A DNA stretch of 12,376 nt from an uncultured Bacilli bacterium (GTDB taxonomy: Bacteria; Bacillota_I; Bacilli_A; RF39; UBA660). Below the pieces are notes generated by a model. The model saw only the letters and a list, made by a program, of their open reading frames with translations. It made no database searches and was not told where the DNA came from. The translations under genes and the position numbers were made by a program. This document shows, piece by piece, positions 6,791 to 12,358 of this stretch (within the stretch, counting starts at the first letter, position 1; every line of letters starts with the position of its first letter). The DNA lies in NCBI GenBank assembly GCA_910584255.1, contig CAJTXV010000040.1:1-12376 (forward strand), given 5' to 3'.

Positions 6791-7975
6791 TTATAATAAA
6801 TCTTGATACGTATTCTCCATATTTTCCTGAATCACGATTGTATCCACATTCTTCAATACATTTTGAATCATAGCTTCATAATCAAATTTTTTTTCATTTT
6901 CTAAACATTCTTGTAAAGAAGGATTGATAACTGGATGTTTTGGAACAAAGACCGTACAACAATCTTCATAAGGTAAAATACTAATATCATAGGTATCAAT
7001 TTTTTTAGCAAGATCAATAATTTCTAATTTATCTAGACAGGCAACTGGACGAATCACTGGCATCGAAGTAACCGAATTAATTACATTCATACTAGTTAAA
7101 GTTTGACTAGCTACTTGACCGATTGATTCTCCATTAATAATGGCAAGCGCTTTATGTCGTTTTGCCATTTGTTCCATAATTCTGTACATCATACGTCTCA
7201 TAATAGTAATACAATATTCTAGATTACATTCTTTATAAATTGCTTCTTGTATTTCTGTAAATGGAATAATATGAAGATTGATTTTTTCGGCATAACAAGA
7301 TAATTTTTTACATAGATCAATTACTTTATTTCTTGCTTCAATACTAGTATGTGGAATTGCTTCAAAATAAACCGCTTCTATTTTAATTCCACGTTTTAAA
7401 GATAAATATCCTGCAACAGGAGAATCAATCCCTCCACTTAACATTAACATTCCACGTGGTTGAGTTCCAACAGGATATCCACCAAGTCCATAAAATGTAT
7501 CTGTATAAAGATAAGTAAATCGTTCTAATATCTCAATAAAAAGAGTAGTATCAGGATTATGAACATCGACAGATAAAGAAGAATTATTTTTTAAAATAAC
7601 ACCACCCATTTGTCTACTAAATTCTGTACTTTGAACTGGAAACTTTTTATCACTTCGTTTGGTATCTACTTTAAAAGTACCTGTTTTATCCTTCATTAAT
7701 TCAATGATATTCTTTTCAATTTCTTCTATATTTGTAGGAATTTTACTAGCTACTTGATAAGTATGAATGCCAAATACTTGATTCATTTTTTCTAAAACGA
7801 CATCTAATTCATTCTCTTCAAACTCAATATACATTCTAGAAATATCCCGACTAATTTTTACATGAAGATTATTTAATTTTTTTTGTAAATTTTGATATAG
7901 TGTATTAATAAAAAATTTACGATTTCCCTTTTTAGTAGTAAGTTCTCCATACTTGATTAATACTACTTTTTCCAT
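6791..7975 (-). CDS. thiI: tRNA sulfurtransferase ThiI (tRNA 4-thiouridine synthase)
   Basis: Adenylates tRNA U8 and transfers sulfur to it to make 4-thiouridine; ThiI also serves in thiamine thiazole synthesis in many bacteria. The 394-residue protein has the N-terminal ferredoxin-like region starting KYGELTTKKGNR, a THUMP domain over roughly residues 50-160, and a PP-loop ATP pyrophosphatase domain with LMLSGGIDSPVAGYL near 177-191, GESIGQVASQT near 282-292 and PYEDCCTVFVPKHP near 336-349, which holds the sulfur-carrying Cys. There is no C-terminal rhodanese domain, as in Bacillus, so the linked desulfurase must supply sulfur. The start is ATG 7975 (MEKVVLIKYGE), 10 bases after AAGGAG; extension to 8008 would run through that site. 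It is the last gene of the desulfurase operon. Confidence 0.96.
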   Translation of the reverse strand: MEKVVLIKYGELTTKKGNRKFFINTLYQNLQKKLNNLHVKISRDISRMYIEFEENELDVVLEKMNQVFGIHTYQVASKIPTNIEEIEKNIIELMKDKTGTFKVDTKRSDKKFPVQSTEFSRQMGGVILKNNSSLSVDVHNPDTTLFIEILERFTYLYTDTFYGLGGYPVGTQPRGMLMLSGGIDSPVAGYLSLKRGIKIEAVYFEAIPHTSIEARNKVIDLCKKLSCYAEKINLHIIPFTEIQEAIYKECNLEYCITIMRRMMYRIMEQMAKRHKALAIINGESIGQVASQTLTSMNVINSVTSMPVIRPVACLDKLEIIDLAKKIDTYDISILPYEDCCTVFVPKHPVINPSLQECLENEKKFDYEAMIQNVLKNVDTIVIQENMENTYQDLL

Positions 7976-7985
7976 ATTATACCCA

Positions 7986-7991
7986 CTCCTT
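7986..7991 (-). promoter_or_regulatory. Ribosome binding site fixing the thiI start
   Basis: AAGGAG on the minus strand, 10 bases before ATG 7975. It lies inside the longer open frame that begins at 8008, showing that the longer start is wrong. Confidence 0.8.
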
Positions 7992-8020
7992 CTTCTTTTA
8001 AACATCAATTTTTAACATTT

Positions 8021-8824
8021 TTATTTCATACCAATTTTCTTTTGAGGAGTACCTCCTGCCATAGTAGATTGATAAATTTTAATTTTTTCGCAAATAGAAT
8101 CCACATCTTTTTGAATTCCTTCTACAACTTCTGAAACATCTTCTAAAGAATTAGAATCATATTCAAAATCATCTAAAGAAAAATCACTTTCCAATTGCAT
8201 AGAAACGGGTTTTTCATTCTGATATCGAATCATAATTTGATCATAATCATCGAAAGGTACTAACGATGAGTCAAAGTGATGAGATGCTTTCCCTATTTCG
8301 CATCCTGAAGAATATACTTCCTGTATTAAAGTATGATCCGCTAAATTGTAATAACTAGTAAAAGCAGAACCTGAATTAGAATTAACAAGAACATTTACTT
8401 TACTAATTTCTATTTGTTTTTCACCTACTGGAAGCGACAACTGGGAATCGTTCATATCTCTTAGTACATTTAAATAGTCTCCTCTTTTACTTTGAAAAAG
8501 AACACATATAAACTTTTGAGATTGATAAAAACCGGTTATATCTCTTTGTACAGAAGGATAACCTTTTCTGTTGTTAAATGCGTATTCAATATAAGTGAAC
8601 TCTAATCCATTTTGAAAAACATAATTTTTAGTTGTTACGTTTAAATCAGGATATTTATCTCGGAAGCGAGTAATGTTATAAGCACCACCCATTTCTTGTA
8701 ACTTTCTTCTCTTAGTTTCTATAGAATCATTTAATAAATCAAAAGTCTCAAAATCAGAATCACCACATATATCGATTAAAGTTTGTTTTATTTTTTTTAA
8801 TAAGCACAAATTGCCATTATCCAT
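8021..8824 (-). CDS. Unrecognised 267-residue protein inside the desulfurase-thiI operon
   Basis: No family recognised. The N-terminal 50 residues are helical and charged (LKKIKQTLIDICGD...), followed by a strand-rich middle (FTYIEYAFNNR, FICVLFQSKRGDY, INTO hydrophobic-polar alternation) and a long acidic stretch at about 215-235 (LESDFSLDDFEYDSN). The last 35 residues form a helix and a flexible tail, MAGGTPQKKIGMK. No signal peptide or membrane helix is seen, and there is only a handful of cysteines with no metal-binding pattern. The ATG at 8824 follows AAGGGGGG at 4-5 bases and overlaps the end of a 42-codon ORF, suggesting translational coupling. Its position between the desulfurase and thiI, genes often adjacent elsewhere, is unusual. 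A sulfur-relay role is possible but not shown. Confidence 0.75.
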   Translation of the reverse strand: MDNGNLCLLKKIKQTLIDICGDSDFETFDLLNDSIETKRRKLQEMGGAYNITRFRDKYPDLNVTTKNYVFQNGLEFTYIEYAFNNRKGYPSVQRDITGFYQSQKFICVLFQSKRGDYLNVLRDMNDSQLSLPVGEKQIEISKVNVLVNSNSGSAFTSYYNLADHTLIQEVYSSGCEIGKASHHFDSSLVPFDDYDQIMIRYQNEKPVSMQLESDFSLDDFEYDSNSLEDVSEVVEGIQKDVDSICEKIKIYQSTMAGGTPQKKIGMK

Positions 8825-8925
8825 TTCCCCCCTTCATAAGAAAATGCTTCGATTGTCTTCTGCTTTTCCCTATAGTAAGAATTTTCTATTATTTTTTTTA
8901 ATATTTTATTAACACCAAAACCCAT
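8797..8925 (-). CDS. Small 42-residue ORF between cysteine desulfurase and the 267-residue gene
   Basis: ATG at 8925, preceded by AGAAGTGG at 5 bases, opens a frame of 42 codons ending in TAA at 8797. The predicted protein begins MGFGVNKILKKIIENSYY, is basic and amphipathic in its first half, and ends KWIMAICAY. It starts 22 bases after the desulfurase stop and overlaps the start of the 267-residue gene by 28 bases in another frame, which is the typical geometry of translational coupling. No family recognised. It fills a 123-base gap that otherwise has no function. It could instead be a fortuitous frame in a spacer. Confidence 0.4.
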   Translation of the reverse strand: MGFGVNKILKKIIENSYYREKQKTIEAFSYEGGKWIMAICAY

Positions 8926-8947
8926 ATTTCCACTTCTCTATTTTATA

Positions 8948-10090
8948 CTAAGATAATGATTTTAATTTCAATTTTTGAATACAGTTTTTTAAGTTTTCCA
9001 CAAAATTGTGAATATCTTCTTCATTAGTCAAATGACTAATACTCACTCGAAGCGAATAACCAGCAATAGAATGTTCTCTTCCCATCACTATAAGGGATAA
9101 AGAGTCACTGTTATCTTTAGAACAAGCCGTTTTCGTTGAAATATAAATTTCTTTTTCTTCTAAGGCATGAAGCATTGTTTCAGTCTTAATTCCTATAATA
9201 CTAAAATTAACGATATGTGGAATAGATGTATCACAACTATTCAGTACAAGTCCCTCCATCTTTGAAAGTTCTTCCTTTAATAAATCACCTAATTTTTTTA
9301 CTTTTTCATAATTAGAGCCTAAATTAAAAATTGAAAGTCTCAAAGCCTTAGAAAGACTAACTATCAGAGGAAGTGGTGGTGTCCCGCTTCGATAATTGGA
9401 TTGACTTTTCCCACCATGAATCAGTGGTTCCAACTCAATTTTATCTTTTTTAATAAGACATCCAATTCCCTTCATTCCATAGAATTTATGAGCACTAAAA
9501 CTATATAAGTCAATATTTTCTAATGAAACAGGAATCTTTCCAACTGCCTGTGTCCCATCGACATGAAAAATAGTAGTAGGATTTTTTTTCACAATAGAAG
9601 CAATTTTCTCAATGGGCTGAAGAATTCCCACTTCACTACTTACCTGAGCAATACTAACTAAAATAGTTTCCTTTGTAATTAATTTAGAAAGTGCATCTAT
9701 ATCAACGAGTCCATTTTCTAAAACTGGAACATAATCTATGATATACCCACGTTTTTCTAAATAGGAAACAGTTTCTAAAATACTAGAATGCTCTAATTTT
9801 GTTGTAACAATATGTTTTCCACGATTTTTATAAAATTCTATAACTCCCATAAGTGCTAGACTATTGGCTTCACTCGCACCACTTGTAAAGATAACTTCTT
9901 CCTTTTTGCATCCAAGTAAATTGGCTACCTGCTTGGTGGCAGAATCCATGAGTCGTTTAGACTCTACTCCTAATTTATGAAGAGAATTAGGGTTTCCTGG
10001 ATACCTTCTACAACACTCCATATAAGAGTTTAACACTTCCTCATCGACTGGTGTCGTTGCACTATAATCCAAATAAATCGTAAATACCAC
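8948..10090 (-). CDS. Cysteine desulfurase (NifS/IscS family, likely partner of ThiI)
   Basis: PLP enzyme that removes sulfur from cysteine as an enzyme-bound persulfide; next to thiI it most likely supplies sulfur for tRNA 4-thiouridine, as NifZ does in Bacillus subtilis. Visible are YLDYSATTP at the N-terminus, TSGASEANSLAL near 69-80, LEHSS with His101, FHVDGTQAVGK with Asp178 and Gln181, SFSAHKFYG with the PLP lysine Lys202, YRSGT near 233-237, and the active-site loop TKTACSKDNSDS with Cys323. The usual VNNE motif is VSSE (150-153), a substitution at a PLP-contacting Asn. The outer GTG at 10090 lies within the Shine-Dalgarno itself; the best-placed start is ATT at 10078, giving MIYLDYSATTP. 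It heads an operon with the 42-residue ORF, the 267-residue gene and thiI. Confidence 0.93.
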   Translation of the reverse strand: MVFTIYLDYSATTPVDEEVLNSYMECCRRYPGNPNSLHKLGVESKRLMDSATKQVANLLGCKKEEVIFTSGASEANSLALMGVIEFYKNRGKHIVTTKLEHSSILETVSYLEKRGYIIDYVPVLENGLVDIDALSKLITKETILVSIAQVSSEVGILQPIEKIASIVKKNPTTIFHVDGTQAVGKIPVSLENIDLYSFSAHKFYGMKGIGCLIKKDKIELEPLIHGGKSQSNYRSGTPPLPLIVSLSKALRLSIFNLGSNYEKVKKLGDLLKEELSKMEGLVLNSCDTSIPHIVNFSIIGIKTETMLHALEEKEIYISTKTACSKDNSDSLSLIVMGREHSIAGYSLRVSISHLTNEEDIHNFVENLKNCIQKLKLKSLS

Positions 10091-10094
10091 CTCT
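10087..10094 (-). promoter_or_regulatory. Shine-Dalgarno of the cysteine desulfurase
   Basis: AGAGGTGG on the minus strand. The codon at the ideal 8-base distance is ATT (10078-10076). The in-frame GTG annotated by open-frame logic (10090) is part of this motif and so cannot be served by it. Confidence 0.55.
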
Positions 10095-10105
10095 TTTGTT
10101 TCTAT

Positions 10106-10134
10106 ATTGTACCAAAAGAACCTTAAAAAAGCAA
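10106..10134 (-). promoter_or_regulatory. Promoter of the desulfurase-thiI operon
   Basis: On the minus strand TTGCTT (10134-10129), 17 bases, TACAAT (10111-10106). The -35 element overlaps the 3' arm and T-tract of the upstream gene's terminator. Confidence 0.65.
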
Positions 10135-10152
10135 AAGAATCTTATCTTTTGC
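10125..10152 (-). terminator. Intrinsic terminator of the 10185-10631 gene
   Basis: On the minus strand GCAAAAGA (10152-10145) pairs with TCTTTTGC (10138-10131) around a 6-base loop, followed by six T. It lies 33 bases after the stop codon. Confidence 0.8.
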
Positions 10153-10184
10153 CGTTACTTTCAATCACCAAAAGTTTATGTTTG

Positions 10185-10550
10185 TTAAATTTGCTTCTTC
10201 TTAATTTTATTAATGAAAGGATTAATTAAATAATCTGGAATTTCAGAGTCATCATCATATAGAGATTTTTCACCAACCTCCTCCAAATCAACACTACCAA
10301 ACATATCAGTAGCTAACATTTCCATATCTTCCTTAATTTCATCAATGTCATAATCACAGGATAGAGTCACCTTCCCATCTTCATTTGGAGAAGATAACTT
10401 AAGAGCATTACTTCCAAAAGCAATTTGTTCCTTTTTTTGCCAACCCATTAATACCTTCGCAATAGAATCAGTCACATCTAATTCCAAAAAAACAGACTCA
10501 AAATTTTCTAAGCAATCATCGATTACACGATAAATAAGAATCTCAGCCAT
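10185..10550 (-). CDS. Unrecognised acidic protein (intact 121-residue portion of an interrupted gene)
   Basis: The intact frame encodes MAEILIYRVIDDC... with a compact alpha/beta-looking first half, a strand pair KVTLSCDYD at about 60-68, and an acidic stretch (DIDEIKEDMEMLATDMF, then SLYDDDSEIPDY) before a lysine-rich end (KIKKKQI). No family, export signal or membrane segment is recognised. ATG 10550 has no good Shine-Dalgarno, and the same frame continues upstream as plausible protein for 22 codons to a TAA, beyond which a well-placed ATG with a strong ribosome binding site lies four codons further. The real gene therefore probably began at 10631 and would make 148 residues. It has its own promoter and terminator, and is divergent from the Fic gene. 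Confidence 0.6.
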   Translation of the reverse strand: MAEILIYRVIDDCLENFESVFLELDVTDSIAKVLMGWQKKEQIAFGSNALKLSSPNEDGKVTLSCDYDIDEIKEDMEMLATDMFGSVDLEEVGEKSLYDDDSEIPDYLINPFINKIKKKQI

Positions 10551-10631
10551 TCTTTCTACAGTGACAGCCTTCTTCCAAGACTCTGGAATCTTGTGAAGTG
10601 TATAAGAATCTCTTGTTTAAAAATATTGCAT
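10551..10631 (-). other. Interrupted 5' part of the gene: start site, four codons, in-frame TAA, 22 further codons
   Basis: On the minus strand AAAAGGTGG (10647-10639) lies 7 bases before ATG 10631. Translation reads MQYF, then TAA at 10619-10617, then in the same frame TRDSYTLHKIPESWKKAV and VERM, joining the 121-residue frame without a gap. The 81 bases are an exact multiple of three. One substitution (for example CAA, AAA or TTA to TAA) would explain it. Confidence 0.6.
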
Positions 10632-10671
10632 ATCAAATCCACCTTTTCTAAATCTATTATTACATAATCCT

Positions 10672-10700
10672 ATTAAATTTGGAAGTAAATCATTTTACAA
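10672..10700 (-). promoter_or_regulatory. Candidate promoter of the interrupted gene
   Basis: On the minus strand TTGTAA (10700-10695), 17 bases, TTTAAT (10677-10672), placing the start of RNA about 34 bases before ATG 10631. It is divergent from, and close to, the Fic promoter. Confidence 0.45.
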
Positions 10701-10711
10701 TTCATAATTTT

Positions 10712-10744
10712 TTTCCACGAAAGTCATCAATACTATAGTATAAT
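10712..10744 (+). promoter_or_regulatory. Candidate promoter of the Fic gene with very short leader
   Basis: TTTCCA (10712-10717), 16 bases, TATAGT (10734-10739), overlapping a perfect TATAAT at 10739-10744 that lacks a good -35. Either way transcription would start within about 15 bases of the GTG/ATG start. Confidence 0.4.
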
Positions 10745-10757
10745 AATCTTAAATGAT

Positions 10758-11396
10758 GTGAAAAAAATGAAAGATAAATTTCATTTAACACAAGAACAAA
10801 ATTTATTCCTATCTAAAAAGGTATTAGTATCTAATATTTATAATAGTGCGCGTTTAGAAGGAATTAATACAACTTATCCTGATACAAAAACAATCCTAGA
10901 AGGAGTCAATGTTCCAACCTTAAAACTAGACGAAATCAATTGCTTTTTAAATTTACGAGACGCTTGGAATTTTACCCTTTCTAATATAAATGAACCCCTA
11001 AATCTTGAATTTATTTGTAAAGTTAATTCTTTTGTTTCTAGAAATGAATCTTTAGAATTGGGTGTTTTAAGAAATGGGAAAGCAAGAATTCATGGTGTAG
11101 ATCACATCCCTGATATTCCAGAAGAAAAAGAAGTACGTAAAAACATTCAAGCCATTTTAGAAGAAAAAAATGTAACAAGCAAAAGTATAAATCTTATGCT
11201 TTACTTAATGAGAAGTCAAATATTTTGGGATGGTAATAAAAGAACCAGTATGATAATTGCCAATAAATTACTCATTCAAAACGGATGTGGTATTATTACA
11301 GTTAAAGAAGAATATATCAACGAGTTTAATCGATTATTAACAGAATATTATAATACTGGAAATAAAGATCAATTAACTAGCTTTTTATATAATTAA
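10758..11396 (+). CDS. Fic/DOC family protein with N-terminal inhibitory motif and non-canonical active site
   Basis: A 212-residue stand-alone Fic domain. Active Fic enzymes transfer AMP (or related groups) to target proteins, using HxFx(D/E)GNxR. Here the motif is QIFWDGNKRT at 154-163: Phe156, Asp158, Gly159, Asn160 and Arg162 are kept, but the catalytic His is Gln154. Near the N-terminus NSARLEG carries the (S/T)xxxE(G/N) inhibitory motif (Ser30, Glu34, Gly35), the class II layout in which Glu blocks ATP gamma-phosphate placement. LGVLRNGKARIHGVDHIP near 101-118 is the expected target-docking flap region. Start is GTG 10758 or ATG 10767; neither has a clear Shine-Dalgarno. It is divergent from the interrupted gene and inserted between conserved anchors. 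It could be catalytically dead, altered in activity, or regulatory. Confidence 0.9.
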   Translation: MKKMKDKFHLTQEQNLFLSKKVLVSNIYNSARLEGINTTYPDTKTILEGVNVPTLKLDEINCFLNLRDAWNFTLSNINEPLNLEFICKVNSFVSRNESLELGVLRNGKARIHGVDHIPDIPEEKEVRKNIQAILEEKNVTSKSINLMLYLMRSQIFWDGNKRTSMIIANKLLIQNGCGIITVKEEYINEFNRLLTEYYNTGNKDQLTSFLYN

Positions 11397-11455
11397 TGCA
11401 TTTTTGGTTTAGAAATCAATGACTAAGATTTATCATACAATTAACAAAAAATTAC

Positions 11456-11484
11456 TTGACTTTTTCAAATGATTCCCTTATAAT
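11456..11484 (+). promoter_or_regulatory. Strong sigma-A promoter of rpsD
   Basis: TTGACT (11456-11461), 17-base spacer, TATAAT (11479-11484). Transcription is expected to start near 11490, giving a structured leader of about 150 bases. Confidence 0.85.
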
Positions 11485-11503
11485 CTAGATTGCATATTCA
11501 TTG

Positions 11504-11630
11504 AACAGCGCGTATTAGAAAATTTTAATGTGTCCTTGAAATAACGAGTACCCTTCGCTGTTAGGTGAAAGTTAAAAATGGACTCCCTAAAGTGATTCTA
11601 ATACCAATTCGATGTTTATGAAATATCGAA
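11504..11630 (+). promoter_or_regulatory. rpsD leader RNA with interleaved helices (likely S4 autoregulatory element)
   Basis: AACAGCG (11504-11510) is complementary to CGCTGTT (11556-11562), and GTATTAGAA (11512-11520) to TTCTAATAC (11596-11604). The arms alternate, so both together form a pseudoknot. GTCC (11532-11535) and GGAC (11580-11583) can extend the inner part. A third hairpin, TTCGATGTTT (11608-11617) / AAATATCGAA (11621-11630) with a 3-base loop, ends against the GGAGG. Autogenous repression of rpsD by S4 through a leader RNA is established in Bacillus subtilis; its presence here is inferred from position and fold. Confidence 0.7.
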
Positions 11631-11635
11631 GGAGG
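11629..11635 (+). promoter_or_regulatory. Ribosome binding site of rpsD
   Basis: AAGGAGG, 8 bases before the ATG. Its first two A residues can be paired in the adjoining hairpin, a plausible point of translational control. Confidence 0.85.
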
Positions 11636-11643
11636 AAAATAGT

Positions 11644-12246
11644 ATGGCAAGATATACAGGGCCAAGTTACAAACAATCTCGTAGAGTTAACTTTTCATTA
11701 AGTGAAACTGGAAAAGAATTAGCTCGTCGTCCTTACGGACCAGGACAACATGGAAAAGATAGAAGAGGAAAACTTTCTAACTATGCAGAACAATTAAAGG
11801 AAAAGCAAAAGGTTAGATTTATGTATGGAGTAAACGAAAGACAATTTAAGAAAACTTTCAAAGAAGCAGCAAGCATGAAAGGAATTCATGGTGAAAACTT
11901 CTTAAAGCTACTAGAATCAAGATTAGACAATGTTGTTTATCGTTTGGGACTTGCATCTACTCGTCGTGGTGCTAGACAATTAGTAAATCATGGACATATT
12001 ACAGTAGATGGTAAAAAAGTAGATATTCCATCTTACCGTGTAAAAGTTGGATCCGTAATTGCAGTAAAGGAAAACTCAAAAGAACATCCAGCAATGAAAG
12101 CAGCTTTAGAAAAAATTACGAAAAGAGTAGAATTTGTAACTTTTGATGATAAGAAATTAGAAGGTAAACTAGTTCGATTACCTGAACGTAGTGAACTAAA
12201 TGCTGATATTAATGAATCATTAATCGTTGAATTCTATAACAGATAA
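11644..12246 (+). CDS. rpsD: 30S ribosomal protein S4
   Basis: Primary 16S rRNA-binding protein that nucleates assembly of the 30S body and helps maintain decoding accuracy. The 200-residue length is typical of Firmicutes. The N-terminus MARYTGPSYKQSRR lacks the zinc-binding cysteines found in some S4 proteins (the C-minus form). RRPYGPGQHGKDRRGK, a conserved loop near 28-43, and KVRFMYGVNERQF are present. The S4 RNA-binding domain runs from about SRLDNVVYRLG (92-102) through GHITVDGKKVDIPSYRVKVG (116-135). The C-terminus ends RLPERSELNADINESLIVEFYNR as usual. It is transcribed alone from a strong promoter through a structured leader and ends in a terminator. Identity is certain. Confidence 0.98.
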   Translation: MARYTGPSYKQSRRVNFSLSETGKELARRPYGPGQHGKDRRGKLSNYAEQLKEKQKVRFMYGVNERQFKKTFKEAASMKGIHGENFLKLLESRLDNVVYRLGLASTRRGARQLVNHGHITVDGKKVDIPSYRVKVGSVIAVKENSKEHPAMKAALEKITKRVEFVTFDDKKLEGKLVRLPERSELNADINESLIVEFYNR

Positions 12247-12251
12247 GATTT

Positions 12252-12283
12252 AAAAAGCATACAGAGTTTCATGTATGCTTTTT
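12252..12283 (+). terminator. Intrinsic terminator of rpsD
   Basis: AAAAAGCATACA (12252-12263) pairs perfectly over 12 bp with TGTATGCTTTTT (12272-12283) around an 8-base loop, six bases after the stop codon; the 3' arm ends in five T. Confidence 0.85.
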
Positions 12284-12302
12284 GAATGTAAAAATTTACA
12301 AA

Positions 12303-12325
12303 AGAAAAAGTCTCTAAGAGACTTT
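12303..12325 (-). terminator. Second hairpin, best read as a terminator for a gene to the right on the minus strand
   Basis: AAAGTCTC (12307-12314) / GAGACTTT (12318-12325) with a 3-base loop. On the minus strand it is followed by TTCTTTTG. A converging gene would lie outside the window. Confidence 0.45.
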
Positions 12326-12326
12326 C

Positions 12327-12358
12327 AGACTGTTGACAAATATGTTCAACAGTCTTTT
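12327..12358. terminator. Third hairpin downstream of rpsD
   Basis: AGACTGTTGA (12327-12336) / TCAACAGTCT (12346-12355), 10 bp with a 9-base loop, followed on the plus strand by TTT. It may back up the rpsD terminator or act on both strands. Confidence 0.5.

Noticed and set aside
10614..10620. UUUAAAC, a canonical -1 slippery heptamer, at the early TAA of the interrupted gene
   Set aside because: In the frame of ATG 10631 the codons are TTT TAA ACA, so the heptamer is out of phase, and the coding frames before and after the TAA are the same. A frameshift would not help.
11490..11643. T-box riboswitch upstream of rpsD
   Set aside because: No T-box antiterminator consensus and no terminator alternative; the helices fit a ribosomal-protein leader better.
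86..12246. UGA read as tryptophan
   Set aside because: All genes use TGG for Trp, and the conserved genes have full normal length with TAA or TAG stops and no internal TGA.
12287..12300. TGTAAAAATTTACA inverted repeat as an operator
   Set aside because: Short, A/T-only centre, located between terminators; expected by chance in such AT-rich sequence.
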